Positions 9,083 to 18,978 are shown, counted from the first letter of the stretch. The stretch is 60,416 nucleotides of DNA from Gammaproteobacteria bacterium (GCA_022824305.1 JAJEAD010000043.1:1-60416), one strand, 5' to 3'. Translations and numbers: made by a program. Notes: generated by a model from the letters alone, not told the origin.

Positions 9083-9759
9083 AACTGGACCTCGTCTTCG
9101 ATTCGCAACCAGCGCTCGAGCCCGTAGGTGAACAGCACCAGGGGGTAGATCGCCAGGAAGTAGATGATCGCCACCGAGGTGTAGACCTCGAAGGGACGGT
9201 AGATGGCGTTGGCGAGTTGCTCGCCCTGCCACATGAGGTCGGCGACCGCGATGGTGGAGGCGAGCGATGTCGCCTTCACCGCCTCGATCATCCGGTTCGC
9301 GAAGGCCGGGATCATGCGCCGGACCGCCACCGGCAGCACCACCCGGCGCATCACCCGCAGGTAGCTCATGCCGAGCGCGCGGCCCGCTTCCCACTGTCCG
9401 CGCTCTATGGACTGGATGCCGCCGCGGAAGATCTCCGCCGAGTAGGCGGTGATGTTGAGCCCGATGCCGAAGACCGCGGCGAGGAAGGGCTCGAGCTGAC
9501 CGCCGATGAGCACCGGGAACGCGTAGAAGAACCACACCACCTGGACCAGGATCGGCGTGTTGCGGAAGAGCTCGATGAAAGCGGTGGCGGGCCAGTTGAA
9601 GATGCGGCGCCGGGAGTAGCGCATCGCCCCGATCACCACCCCGCCGGCGATGGCGCCCGCGATGATGATCGCGCTGAGCTGCGCGGTGACGAGCAGGCCG
9701 TCCACGAAGCTCATCCAGTACTGGGGCATCTCGGCCCAGCGCCACTTGAACTCAGGCAT
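9079..9759 (-). CDS. Polar amino-acid ABC transporter permease
   Basis: A 226-residue inner-membrane permease of the His/Glu/Gln/Arg/opine type. It opens with the amphipathic WMSFVDGLLVTAQLS segment followed by a membrane helix, and has FIELFRNTPILVQ and the EAA coupling loop GRALGMSYLRVMRRVVLP that contacts the ATPase. It shares a 4-nt overlap with the ATPase gene and lies 124 nt after the second permease gene. The likely role is half of a heterodimeric channel. Confidence 0.92.
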   Translation of the reverse strand: MPEFKWRWAEMPQYWMSFVDGLLVTAQLSAIIIAGAIAGGVVIGAMRYSRRRIFNWPATAFIELFRNTPILVQVVWFFYAFPVLIGGQLEPFLAAVFGIGLNITAYSAEIFRGGIQSIERGQWEAGRALGMSYLRVMRRVVLPVAVRRMIPAFANRMIEAVKATSLASTIAVADLMWQGEQLANAIYRPFEVYTSVAIIYFLAIYPLVLFTYGLERWLRIEDEVQL

Positions 9760-9883
9760 CGCCGCCGCCTCCCCCTGGCCGAGGAGCCGTGCGAAGGGCC
9801 CGCCGCACGGATGGCCCGAGCGCCGCGGGGCAGCAGATGTGCCGTCGCCGATGCTCGTTGAGTTTCTTCATGGCGGTATCGGC

Positions 9884-10555
9884 CTACAGCCGGGCCGCGT
9901 CGATGCGGTGCTCGATGTAGCGCACCGCGAACGAGGCGATGGTGAGCATGACGAAGTAGAACACCGCCACCAGCGTGAAGATCTCCAGCGGCCGGTAGAG
10001 CTGCGCGCTCAGGAGCAGGGCCTTGTAGAGCAGCTCACCGTAGGTGATCACCGAGGCCTGGGTGGTGGTCTTCATCAGCTCGAAGCTGCGCTCGAGGAAG
10101 GGCGGCACCATGCGCCGGATCGCCTGCGGCAGGATGATGCGGGTCATGAGCTGGCGCAGGCTCATCCCGAGCGCCTTGCCGCCTTCCCACTGGCTGCGGT
10201 CGATGGAGACGATGCCCGCCCGGTAGACCTCGGCCATGAACGCGCCGGTCTGAAATCCCAGCGTGATGATCGCCGCGGTGTAGGCGTCGAAGGCGACCCC
10301 GATGATGATGGGCAGCGCGTAGTAGCACCAGAAGAGCAGCACCAGCACCGGGGTGGCGCGGAAGAACTCGATGATCGCGATGGCCGGCGCCCTCACCACC
10401 CAGAGGCGCGAGAGGCGCATCAGGGCGAGGAGAAGCCCGATCACGATCCCGAGCCCGAGCGAGGAGAAGCCGATCTTCAGGGTGCCGAGGAAGCCCTCCC
10501 ACAGCACCCCCCGGTAGTTCAGGACGAAGGCGAAATCCCACTCGTAGACAGGCAT
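9884..10555 (-). CDS. Polar amino-acid ABC transporter permease
   Basis: A 223-residue permease related to its neighbour. It has the N-terminal FLGTLKIGFSSLGLGIVIG helix region, IIEFFRATPVLVLLFW and EAA loop GKALGMSLRQLMTRIILPQ. Five hydrophobic segments are visible. It is the first membrane gene after the binding protein and separated from it by a strong hairpin. It pairs with the 9079-9759 permease to form the channel. Confidence 0.92.
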   Translation of the reverse strand: MPVYEWDFAFVLNYRGVLWEGFLGTLKIGFSSLGLGIVIGLLLALMRLSRLWVVRAPAIAIIEFFRATPVLVLLFWCYYALPIIIGVAFDAYTAAIITLGFQTGAFMAEVYRAGIVSIDRSQWEGGKALGMSLRQLMTRIILPQAIRRMVPPFLERSFELMKTTTQASVITYGELLYKALLLSAQLYRPLEIFTLVAVFYFVMLTIASFAVRYIEHRIDAARL

Positions 10556-10634
10556 GGCTACGCTTCGCGGCGGAGGGGGGGTCTCGTTCGGGGCACGGCG
10601 TCGCCGGCGGCCGGTCGGGCCACCGGCGACCGGA

Positions 10635-10669
10635 GCGCCGGGGCGGCCCCGCTCGGGCCGCCCCGGCGC
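10635..10669 (-). promoter_or_regulatory. Intercistronic 15-bp hairpin between binding protein and permease
   Basis: Arms 10635-10649 and 10655-10669 are perfectly complementary over 15 bp (GCGCCGGGGCGGCCC) with a 5-nt loop. The hairpin starts 8 nt past the binding-protein stop and has no U-tract after it. In other solute-binding-protein operons such stems stabilise the upstream mRNA or attenuate transcription, so that the binding protein is made in excess; that role is inferred here. Confidence 0.7.
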
Positions 10670-10676
10670 GTTGGCC

Positions 10677-11504
10677 TCACTGCATCTCGGTCAGCTTGAT
10701 GGTCGGCGCCAGCGCCGGGTCCATCCCGCGCGACTCGATGAACTCCCGGTAGACCCGTGCGGTCTGCCCGCGGTGGTAGTAGTAGTCCACCGCCACCGAG
10801 AGCCAGTCGCGCCACGTCTTGTCGGGCTCCTTGCGGATTCCGATGCTGGTGGTCGAAGCGCTCGGGGGCTTCGGGATGACCACCTTGTGCGTGCCGAGCT
10901 GCTCGCGCGCGGTGAAGGCGAGCGACTGGGCGGACCCGCCCACCGCATCGACGCGGCCCGCGAAGTAGGAGGCGAGCGCCTCCGCGTAGGTCTTCGAGCG
11001 CACGATGTTCGCGTTCGGCAGCAGGCCGGTGATGGCGCGGTCGTTGGAGGTGCCGAGCGCGACCGAGACGCTCATCTCGGGAGTGTCGAGCTCCGCCCAG
11101 GTGTCGAGGGCGCTGTCGATGGGCACCATGACCCCGACCGCGTAGTAGAGCAGGGTGCCGGTCGCGAAATCGATGGCCAGCGCGCGCTGCGGGGTCGCGT
11201 CCAGGGCCACCACCATGTCGAACTGGTTCGCCTGCAGGCCGGCCACCGCGTTGCCCCAGGTCGTCTCCACGCACTCCCACTCGACCTGCAGCTCCTGCGC
11301 GAGCAGGTCGGCGATGCCGGGACCGATACCGCTCCAGTCTCCGGTCATCGGGTCGCGGTAGTACCAGGGCTCGCTCGGCGCGCATCCCACTCTGATCTTG
11401 TTCGTCTCCTTGATCTGGTCCCAGGTGGACTGCGCGAACGCGCCGGAGGTTCCGAGAGCGAACCCCAGGGTGAGCGCGGCGACGAGCAAATGTCTGATTC
11501 TCAT
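10677..11504 (-). CDS. Extracellular solute-binding protein (family 3) of amino-acid ABC transporter
   Basis: A 275-residue protein with a Sec signal peptide (MRIRHLLVAALTLGFALG..., cleavage probably after GAFA at about residue 24). The mature part starts with a typical family 3 strand (IKETNKIRVGCAP) and includes WGNAVAGLQANQFDMVVAL and TPQRALAIDFATG, the first-lobe ligand region. GGAG lies before the ATG. It is the first gene of the operon and should capture the ligand in the periplasm. The ligand cannot be read from sequence; the M24 gene at the operon end suggests a cyclic or N-substituted amino acid derivative. Confidence 0.9.
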   Translation of the reverse strand: MRIRHLLVAALTLGFALGTSGAFAQSTWDQIKETNKIRVGCAPSEPWYYRDPMTGDWSGIGPGIADLLAQELQVEWECVETTWGNAVAGLQANQFDMVVALDATPQRALAIDFATGTLLYYAVGVMVPIDSALDTWAELDTPEMSVSVALGTSNDRAITGLLPNANIVRSKTYAEALASYFAGRVDAVGGSAQSLAFTAREQLGTHKVVIPKPPSASTTSIGIRKEPDKTWRDWLSVAVDYYYHRGQTARVYREFIESRGMDPALAPTIKLTEMQ

Positions 11505-11631
11505 AATGTTTCTCCAAGAATTATCGTGCTGACCCCCGTTCCGGAGGAAGCGGGGAGAGTGACAAGACTGCCATCACTCCTCGCACGCCGTCCACCCGGG
11601 GCGTGTTCGGAGGCGCTCTGCCCCCCGCCGC

Positions 11632-13191
11632 TCAGCCGCCCGGCGGCGTCGCGTAGGGCAGGTAGGAGCGACGCTCGACGTCGGGGAAGCCGTCCTCGTG
11701 GCGCACGTACCAGCGCGCCGCGGAGTCCGGAGTGAAGTCCCAGGAGCGCCAGCGGCCGCTGCGCTGGGCGCGGTCCACCAGCGCCCGGCACTTGCGGTTC
11801 CACTGGATGCCGGCGCGCAAGGTCGGGAGGTCCCAGGTCTCGGCCGCCCTTCGCCGGAATGACTCCTCCACCTCGGCCAGCGCGGGCGCGCCGGCGAGGT
11901 TCTCGAGCTCGTCCGGATCGGACTCGAGATCGTGGAGCTGCGGGGGATAGAGGTCCGAGCAGACGTACTTGTGCCGGCCCCGCCTCAGCATCAGGCGCGG
12001 GGCGCGCGTCCCTTCGTCGAGGTGCTCCGCCGCCACCGTGCCGCCTTCCGGAGATGGCTCCCCCTCGAGGTCGGGCACGAGGCTGCGCCCGTCGAGGGGG
12101 CGGATGAAGGCGTCCGGCTCCACCCCGGCGAGCTCCGCGAGCGTCGGGAGCAGGTCGAGGTGGGAGACGTTCCGTGCCACCCGCCGGCCGCCGCGACCAT
12201 CTGGGAGCGTCACGATCAGCGGGATGCGCATGGCCCATTCGAAGAAGGTCTTTTTGAACCACAGACCCCGCTCTCCCATCATGTCGCCGTGGTCCGAGGT
12301 GTAGACGATGGCGGTGTCGCGCCCGAGGCCGGTCTCCTCGAGCGTCTCGACGAGCTGCCCGATCTTGTCGTCGATGTCGCTGATCATCCCGAAATAGCCG
12401 TGCCGGGCCCGCATCGTCTCCTCCGCGCCTACCGGACGCCGGTCGATTCCGTAGTGGTGGCGCAGCTCGCGGGTGTGCGGGTCGTCTTCTTCCGGCACGG
12501 GCGCCGGGACCCGGGGCGGGGGGATGTCCGCCTCCCGGTAACGGTCCCAGTACCGGCGGGGAGTCACGTAGGGGTCGTGGGGCTGGGTGAAGGAGACCAT
12601 CAGGAAGAAGGGCTGCGGAGCGCGGCCCCGGGCGAGATCGAAGAGCTTCTGGCGGCCGGCCGCGAACACCTCCTCGTCGTAGTCCATCTGCATGCTGCGC
12701 GCGTAGGGTCCGGCGTCGCTGACCGTCTCGGTGCCGGAGACCTTGCCGGTGCGTTCCCGGCGCGGGGCATCCTCCAGGGGCTGTCCGTCGAAGGGGGGCG
12801 GAGTCCAGGTGAAGTCCGCGGGGTAGATGTCGGTGGTCAGACGCTCCTCGAAGCCGTGGAGCTGGTCTGCTCCGACGTAGTGGAGCTTCCCGGAGACGGT
12901 GGTCGAGTAGCCCGCGAGGCGCAGGTAGTGAACGAGGGTGGGGACGTGGGAGGGGAAGTCGGAGCCGTTGTCATAGGCGCCGATGCGCGAGGGCAGCCGG
13001 CCCGTCATCATCGCGGCGCGCGATGGCCCGCACAGCGGGAACGCGCAGTAGGCGTTCTCGAAGCGCGTCCCGCGCGCGGCGAGCGCGTCGAGATGAGGAG
13101 TCGAGGCGCCCCGCCCGGCGTACATCGGCAGGGCGAGCGCGGACATCTGATCCGACATCAGGAAGAGGATGTTGGGCGGGTTCCGGTTCAT
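11632..13191 (-). CDS. betC: Choline-sulfatase
   Basis: A 519-residue arylsulfatase-fold enzyme. Cys54 in LCGPSRAAMMTG is the residue converted to formylglycine; metal ligands lie in LFLMSDQ and in TSDHGDMMGERGLW. DQLHGFEERLTTDIYPADF is, as I recall it, a hallmark of choline-sulfatases, which release choline and sulfate from the osmolyte choline-O-sulfate. The frame is open to 13362, but the ATG at 13191 begins exactly at the family N-terminus (MNRNPPNILFLMSDQ). A formylglycine-generating enzyme is not in the window. No bet genes are adjacent; a nearby PhyH-family gene and two amino-acid transporters are. Confidence 0.85.
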   Translation of the reverse strand: MNRNPPNILFLMSDQMSALALPMYAGRGASTPHLDALAARGTRFENAYCAFPLCGPSRAAMMTGRLPSRIGAYDNGSDFPSHVPTLVHYLRLAGYSTTVSGKLHYVGADQLHGFEERLTTDIYPADFTWTPPPFDGQPLEDAPRRERTGKVSGTETVSDAGPYARSMQMDYDEEVFAAGRQKLFDLARGRAPQPFFLMVSFTQPHDPYVTPRRYWDRYREADIPPPRVPAPVPEEDDPHTRELRHHYGIDRRPVGAEETMRARHGYFGMISDIDDKIGQLVETLEETGLGRDTAIVYTSDHGDMMGERGLWFKKTFFEWAMRIPLIVTLPDGRGGRRVARNVSHLDLLPTLAELAGVEPDAFIRPLDGRSLVPDLEGEPSPEGGTVAAEHLDEGTRAPRLMLRRGRHKYVCSDLYPPQLHDLESDPDELENLAGAPALAEVEESFRRRAAETWDLPTLRAGIQWNRKCRALVDRAQRSGRWRSWDFTPDSAARWYVRHEDGFPDVERRSYLPYATPPGG

Positions 13192-13401
13192 GGATGATCT
13201 CCGAGCCGAGTGTCGTGGCGTATTGCAAGTTTCGGGAAGGACTGTCCCGCCGGCCATCTCCTGCCGCGGGTGGGGGCCGGGCGTCGCGGCGCAACGCTCT
13301 CGAAAGTCCACGCTCGAGGCCGAGACGCTGTCGAGAAGGGCCCGCGTGCGCTGACTTCGCATTCATCGTTGATCCGGGGCGGGCGCCGCCCGGGGTTCCC
13401 G

Positions 13402-14310
13402 CTATGCCGTGGCCGGTCTGCGCTTCTCGCCCTTCTGCATCTCGAAGATGGAGGTGTAGGTGTCGGAGTAGTCGGGCGGCATGCGGTATCGGCCCGCTTC
13501 GTGGTGGGCGTACTTCGCGGGCCTGCCGCGCACGATGCGCCAGATGTAGCGGCTGGTGAGGCCGGAGGGAAAGGGGGCGTAGCAGAAGGCGTCGGCCGAG
13601 GAGTAGCCGCAGGTGAGCAGCGGGCGGTTGCGGTCCGAGAGGTTGTGGCGCGAGCCGTGCACGATGCAGCCGTGCAGCACGATCAGGGTGCCCGCGCCGC
13701 CGGTGAGGGCGACCGCCTCGTCCACGGGAACGCGCGGGAGATCCTCGTCGCAGACCCGGCCAATCCAGTTGTCCTCGCGGTCGTAGTGGTCGAGAAGCCC
13801 GAGCCGGTGGCTGCCCGGCACCACCATCAGCGGGGCCTGGTCCGGGCCAACGTCCTCCAGGCAGGTCAGCATCAGCAGCGGGCTCGAGTTGGTGTGTGGG
13901 TAGTAGGGGAGGTCCTGGTGCCAGCGGACCTCGTCTCCGCCTCCGGCCCACTTGAAGTTGATCAGCGACTCGCGGAACTTGACGTCGGGACCGATGAGGT
14001 CCGCCGCGATGTCGGGGAGCAGCGACTCCGACGCGTACTCCCAGAACGCCGGGTCGTAGTCGACCGCGCAGTTGAGGCGCCGCAGGCGCGGCGCCGGCGC
14101 GCAGTGTCCCTTGTCGAGCACGAACATCTCGTTCGACTCGGTGAGCTGCCGGCTCTGCTCGACCAGGCGCTCGCTCGCCCGCTGCAGGCGTTCGACCCAT
14201 TCGGGAGAGACGAATTCCCGAAGATGCAGGTACCCCTGCTCGAAGTAGAGACTTCGTTGTTCCCGGGTCAGAGCCCGGGGCGGATATGCCAGCACTTCGT
14301 CGAGCTGCAC
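13402..14310 (-). CDS. Phytanoyl-CoA dioxygenase family Fe(II)/2-oxoglutarate oxygenase
   Basis: A 302-residue jelly-roll oxygenase. The iron triad is visible as His131 and Asp133 in WHQDLPYYP and a distal His218 in GCIVHGSRHN; the Arg that would bind 2-oxoglutarate is likely in the following SDRNRPLL. PGSHRLGLLDHY is typical of the PhyH/EctD family. The start is GTG 14310 behind an AGGAGGAG ribosome site. It probably hydroxylates a small organic compound. Lying between choline-sulfatase and amidohydrolase genes on one strand, it may share their catabolic role. Ectoine hydroxylase is possible but not diagnosed. Confidence 0.85.
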   Translation of the reverse strand: MQLDEVLAYPPRALTREQRSLYFEQGYLHLREFVSPEWVERLQRASERLVEQSRQLTESNEMFVLDKGHCAPAPRLRRLNCAVDYDPAFWEYASESLLPDIAADLIGPDVKFRESLINFKWAGGGDEVRWHQDLPYYPHTNSSPLLMLTCLEDVGPDQAPLMVVPGSHRLGLLDHYDREDNWIGRVCDEDLPRVPVDEAVALTGGAGTLIVLHGCIVHGSRHNLSDRNRPLLTCGYSSADAFCYAPFPSGLTSRYIWRIVRGRPAKYAHHEAGRYRMPPDYSDTYTSIFEMQKGEKRRPATA

Positions 14311-14373
14311 GCTTGCTCCTCCTGCTTCATGGGGGCGTCGCCGCCGCCGGGCGCTCCGGAACCAGGACGCCGC

Positions 14374-15480
14374 CTATCCTTCTCCGTCGAAGAGGCGCCG
14401 GGCGGTCTCGCCCACGATGTTGTCGATGTCCCGGTCGTCGATGACTCCGCGGTGGTGCACCCGGAAGGTGTCGAGCGTCTGCCGGTAGTTGCAGAAGCGC
14501 TCCACGTTCGGCATGTCGGTGCCCCACATGAGGCGCTCCGAACCGAGCTCCCGCACCAGCCGTTCCGTCGTGGAGTGGAGCTGCGGGTAGGGGTAGTCCC
14601 ACACGTTGCCGAGCGAGATGTGGTAGAGGAGCTGCAACCTCGCCCCCGACGCGCGGAAGGGTTCGAATATCGCGTCCGGCAGGCAGATTCGCTCACCCTC
14701 CATGAACATCCTCCACGGGAATCCGTGGGTGAGCACCGCCGGCACCTCGGGATAGCGCTCGAGCCATCCCCGCCAGGTGCGGAGCTCCGCCAGGTACCCC
14801 TCCAGGTCGGGTCTCGGGCCGTGCGGGACGATGGTGAACAGGATCGGGCGCCCCAGCGCGGCAACACCGTCCCAGAAGGGCCGGCACTCGGGACCGTCCC
14901 AGGACGCATGGACCCCGTTGCGGAAGCGCGCGTTGACGACGAACTGGAGCCCGGCGAGCCCCTTCGCGTAGGCCCGCTCGACCTCGAGCCCCTGTCCCTC
15001 GGGGTCCGAGTCGATCTCCCACTCCTTGATGCTTGCCAGCCCGATGAGCCGGTCGGGAAAGCGTTGCACGCAGTCGCCGAGATAGTCGTTCAGCAGCCCC
15101 ATGATGGGGTTGGTGTGCAGCACCGCCCGTTCGACGCCGACATAGTCCATCTGCGCGACCATCTGCTCCGGCGGGTGGGAGAGATCGCTCATGTAGGGCG
15201 GCAGGTACTGCTTGGCGTAGTCCTCTCCGTCCACCGTCCAGACCAGGCGGCCGTGACCCCCCGATCGGAACGCCACGTCCGTCAGCCCGGCGAGAGTGCC
15301 GTCCTCGGGGTCCGAGAGCATCGAGTTGTCTCCGACCCGGGCGCCGTCGCGCAGCCGCCACACGGGCTGGTGGTGGTCCGCCATCTCCCGCTGCACGTAG
15401 CGCAGGTGCTCCGCCGCGCTCGGGAAGCCGTTCGCTTCCCCGAGCGGAGGAAAGCAGTAGGCGTGAGCGTCGATGATCAT
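14374..15480 (-). CDS. Amidohydrolase family protein (ACMSD/PF04909-like)
   Basis: A 368-residue TIM-barrel hydrolase. It starts with MIIDAHAYCFPP where the family's HxH metal motif has become His-Ala-Tyr. Later barrel positions are VPAVLTHGFPW, LLYHISLGN and the conserved GTDMPN aspartate. Loss of the second metal-motif His is shared by some members and may mean mononuclear or altered metal binding. GGGAGGAG precedes ATG 15480. It is 63 nt upstream of the PhyH gene on the same strand. Function may be decarboxylation or hydrolysis of an aromatic or lactone intermediate; not decidable. Confidence 0.8.
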   Translation of the reverse strand: MIIDAHAYCFPPLGEANGFPSAAEHLRYVQREMADHHQPVWRLRDGARVGDNSMLSDPEDGTLAGLTDVAFRSGGHGRLVWTVDGEDYAKQYLPPYMSDLSHPPEQMVAQMDYVGVERAVLHTNPIMGLLNDYLGDCVQRFPDRLIGLASIKEWEIDSDPEGQGLEVERAYAKGLAGLQFVVNARFRNGVHASWDGPECRPFWDGVAALGRPILFTIVPHGPRPDLEGYLAELRTWRGWLERYPEVPAVLTHGFPWRMFMEGERICLPDAIFEPFRASGARLQLLYHISLGNVWDYPYPQLHSTTERLVRELGSERLMWGTDMPNVERFCNYRQTLDTFRVHHRGVIDDRDIDNIVGETARRLFDGEG

Positions 15481-15572
15481 GTCCGCTCCTCCCGGCAGAG
15501 TACGCTCCGTCGCGTGCGGAGACCCCATGATCCTCCGATTCCCCGCCGGCGCATCCGCCTGGATTCCTCGGC

Positions 15573-16643
15573 CTACTTGATCTTGCCGCGAGCGAGCACC
15601 GGCCAGACTTTCTCGACCCGGTCTCCCCGGGTCGCCACCATCTCGTCGTGCAGGAAGACGGTGGTGTCGCCGTAGCCGACGATCCACTCCAGCTTGTCCC
15701 CGACCCTGAGCGAGGTATCGGGCTCGCTGAGGTTGACGACCCCGTGCTCGGCGCTCAGGGCCACCTTCGCGACGTGATCGAGGCCTATCGCGCGCGGCGT
15801 CGCGATGTCCATGCTCATCGCCTTGCGTCCGGCATCGGTGATGATGCGCCGCGGGGTCGGGCGGCTCGTGACCGTGGACATCACGGTGAGCGCGAAGGGG
15901 TGCTCTACGCCCCAGCTCTCGTAGAGCACGTCGCTGAAGATCCCTCCGCCTGCCTGAATCTCGGTGACCCCCTCGATTCCGGCGGTGATCATGAACGTGC
16001 CGGTGCCGCCGCAGCTCACGATCCCGGCGTCGAGACCGGCCGCGCGGCACTGGCGGGCGGTGGCGACGAGGGTGCCGACCGCTTCCTCGCAGCAGCATCG
16101 CCGCTCGTCCATCGGTCGCCCGAGACAGTGCGCTTCCCACGCCATCACCCCGCAGAAGCGCAGGCCCGGGAGCGCGGAGAGATTCCGGGCGAGCTCGACG
16201 GCCGGATCCCCGGGTGCGACGCCCGCGCGCTGCATGCCGTTGTCGACCTCCACGATGACGCGGAGGCGCTTCCCGCGCGCGTGCGCCGCCGCGCTCAGCT
16301 CCTCGCCGTTCTCGATGCTGTCGACGGCGACCACGACGTCGGCCCGATCGAGCAGCGCGGCGAGGCGCTCCGCCTTCTGCCGTCCCACGACCTGGTTGGC
16401 GATGAGAATGTCCCGGATCCCGGCCTCCGCCATCACCTCCGCCTCGCCGAGCTTCGCGCAGGTGATGCCGAGCGCTCCCGCCTCGATCTCCATGTGCGCG
16501 ATCTCGGGGACCTTCTGGCCCTTGGTGTGGGGCCGCCACCCCACGCCGTGACCGCGGAAGAACGCGGCCATCTCCGCGATGTTGCGCTCGACCCGCTCGA
16601 GGTCCACGAGCAGGGCGGGGGTATCGAGCTCCTGCTTCAGCAT
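15573..16643 (-). CDS. D-threonine aldolase / DSD1-family PLP enzyme with altered metal site
   Basis: A 356-residue fold-III PLP enzyme. Lys41 in RPHTKGQK is the expected Schiff-base lysine, and the C-terminal HDEMVATRGDRVEKVWPV block matches D-threonine aldolase/D-serine dehydratase architecture. Family members bind a divalent metal through a His-x-Asp/Cys near the C-terminus. Here the matching stretch is IVGYGDTTVFLHD, so the His is Tyr324 and Asp326 is kept. It probably acts on a beta-hydroxy D-amino acid. It lies 92 nt upstream of the amidohydrolase and downstream of the second ABC operon on the same strand. Confidence 0.82.
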   Translation of the reverse strand: MLKQELDTPALLVDLERVERNIAEMAAFFRGHGVGWRPHTKGQKVPEIAHMEIEAGALGITCAKLGEAEVMAEAGIRDILIANQVVGRQKAERLAALLDRADVVVAVDSIENGEELSAAAHARGKRLRVIVEVDNGMQRAGVAPGDPAVELARNLSALPGLRFCGVMAWEAHCLGRPMDERRCCCEEAVGTLVATARQCRAAGLDAGIVSCGGTGTFMITAGIEGVTEIQAGGGIFSDVLYESWGVEHPFALTVMSTVTSRPTPRRIITDAGRKAMSMDIATPRAIGLDHVAKVALSAEHGVVNLSEPDTSLRVGDKLEWIVGYGDTTVFLHDEMVATRGDRVEKVWPVLARGKIK

Positions 16644-16817
16644 GGGGTCGGGCCTACTGCGGCGTGGCCGGAGCCACTCTCGCGGGCTTCCGCCGGCGCG
16701 AGAATGAGCGTGGAACGGCGTTTCGTGCGTTCTCCGTCATACCCCTGGATAGAGCGGGAATCCATGAGCAACGAGGGATCCTCGCCGATTGCATGAGACT
16801 TCACGGACCGGGGAAGA

Positions 16818-17564
<747 letters not shown>

Positions 17565-17582
17565 CTCAGGGTGTGCTCCTCG

Positions 17583-18248
17583 TCATTCCCGGGTGCGGTA
17601 CTTGTGGTAGAGCCAGTTGACTCCGATGGACTGGGGAAAGGTGATCACGAAGTAGATCAGCGCGCAGACGGTGAAGATCTCGACCGGACGGTAGGTATCC
17701 ACTGCGAGGAAGCGCGCCTGGTACATGAGCTCGGTCACCCCGATCGCGGAGACCAGCGAGGTGTCCTTGAACAGGCTGATCCACATGGTGCCGATCGGCG
17801 GGATCATGCGGGTGACCGCCTGCGGAATCAGGATGCGGCGCATCACCTGGGCGTTGGTCATGCCGAGCGCGAGGCTCGCCTGGGTTTGCCCCTGTCCCAC
17901 CGAGGTGATGCCGGCCCGGTAGATCTCGGCCATGAATGCGGCGATGTTGAGGCCGAAGGCGACGAGACCGGAGTAGAAGGGCGTGAAGGCGATGCCGGTG
18001 ACGAGGGGCAGCACGTAGAAGACCCACACGATCTGCACCAGCAGGGGAGTGGTGCGGAAGAGCTCGGTGTAGCAGTAGGCGAGGCCGCGCAGCCACGTCC
18101 ACGGGCTGAGGCGGGCGAGTGCGATGACCATCCCCAGGATGGCGCCCGCGAGCATGCTGAGAATCGAGAGCGCGATGGTGAGCCCGATGCCGCTCAGCAT
18201 GATCGGGAAGTTCTCCCACACCACCTCGAAGTGCCACTGGTACTTCAT
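17583..18248 (-). CDS. Polar amino-acid ABC transporter permease (second system)
   Basis: A 221-residue permease with an N-terminal VWENFPIMLSGIGLTIALS helix, LFRTTPLLVQIVWVFYVLP, and EAA loop ALGMTNAQVMRRILIPQA. Its neighbour upstream is the paired permease 15 nt away. It forms half of the membrane channel. Confidence 0.92.
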   Translation of the reverse strand: MKYQWHFEVVWENFPIMLSGIGLTIALSILSMLAGAILGMVIALARLSPWTWLRGLAYCYTELFRTTPLLVQIVWVFYVLPLVTGIAFTPFYSGLVAFGLNIAAFMAEIYRAGITSVGQGQTQASLALGMTNAQVMRRILIPQAVTRMIPPIGTMWISLFKDTSLVSAIGVTELMYQARFLAVDTYRPVEIFTVCALIYFVITFPQSIGVNWLYHKYRTRE

Positions 18249-18263
18249 CGTGCTCGCGCCTCC

Positions 18264-18920
18264 TCAGTCCACGCCGAATCGGCGGTGGAGATGGTTGACG
18301 ATGAAGGCCTGCGGGATGGTGAGCGCCATGTAGATGATGGCGACCACCGTCAGCACCTCGACGGTGCGCAGGGTGAAGGCGGCGAGGGACTGCGCGCTCC
18401 ACATGAGGTCCTGGAGGGTGACCAGGGAGACGAGCGCGGAGTCCTTGAACAGGGTGATGAACTGGCTGCCCATCGGGGGGAGCATGCGGGTCACCGCCTG
18501 GGGCAGCACGACGCGGGTCAGGACCTGCCGGGGCGTCATGCCGAGCGCGAGGCCCGCGTGGCGTTGACCGCTCGAGATGGAGAGGATGCCGGCGCGGTAT
18601 ATCTCGGCCAGGTACGCGCTCGCGTAGAGGCTGAGCGAGATGGTGCAGGCGACGAAGGGGGATACCCGGATGCCGGTCAGGATGGGGAACGCGAAGTAGA
18701 TCCAGACGAGCTGGGCGAGCAGCGGGGTGCTGCGGAAGATGTCGATGTAGACGCTCGCGACGATGCGCAGGGAGGCCAGCGGGGCCATCCGGACAAGCGC
18801 GATCACCAGCCCCAGGACGATCGCGATGATCATCGAGAGGATGGAGACCTGCACCGTGATCACCGCCCCGGCCATCAGGAAGCCGAGGTGCTCGAACACG
18901 GCGGCGAAGTTCCATTCCAC
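18264..18920 (-). CDS. Polar amino-acid ABC transporter permease (second system)
   Basis: A 218-residue permease, GTG start at 18920 behind an AGGAG site. It has IFRSTPLLAQLVWIYFAFP and EAA loop ALGMTPRQVLTRVVLPQA, and ends with a positively charged tail (HLHRRFGVD). It is the first membrane gene after the binding protein and separated from it by a hairpin. Confidence 0.92.
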   Translation of the reverse strand: MEWNFAAVFEHLGFLMAGAVITVQVSILSMIIAIVLGLVIALVRMAPLASLRIVASVYIDIFRSTPLLAQLVWIYFAFPILTGIRVSPFVACTISLSLYASAYLAEIYRAGILSISSGQRHAGLALGMTPRQVLTRVVLPQAVTRMLPPMGSQFITLFKDSALVSLVTLQDLMWSAQSLAAFTLRTVEVLTVVAIIYMALTIPQAFIVNHLHRRFGVD

Positions 18921-18978
18921 GCTCAGGTCTCCTGCGCTCCCCGCCCGGTGCGGGCGGGGGCATCAGCGTTTCGGGTCT

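Noticed and set aside
13375..13397. GC-rich dyad after the PhyH stop as a terminator
   Set aside because: The stem is only four clean base pairs (GGGC/GCCC) with mismatches beyond and no U-tract.
7048..14310. Complete ectoine or hydroxyectoine utilisation cluster
   Set aside because: DoeA-like hydrolase, transporter and PhyH-family gene are present, but the deacetylase, aminotransferase, dehydrogenase and regulator are not.
13210..15675. 821-codon plus-strand open frame
   Set aside because: It is antisense to the PhyH and amidohydrolase genes, whose catalytic motifs are intact on the other strand.
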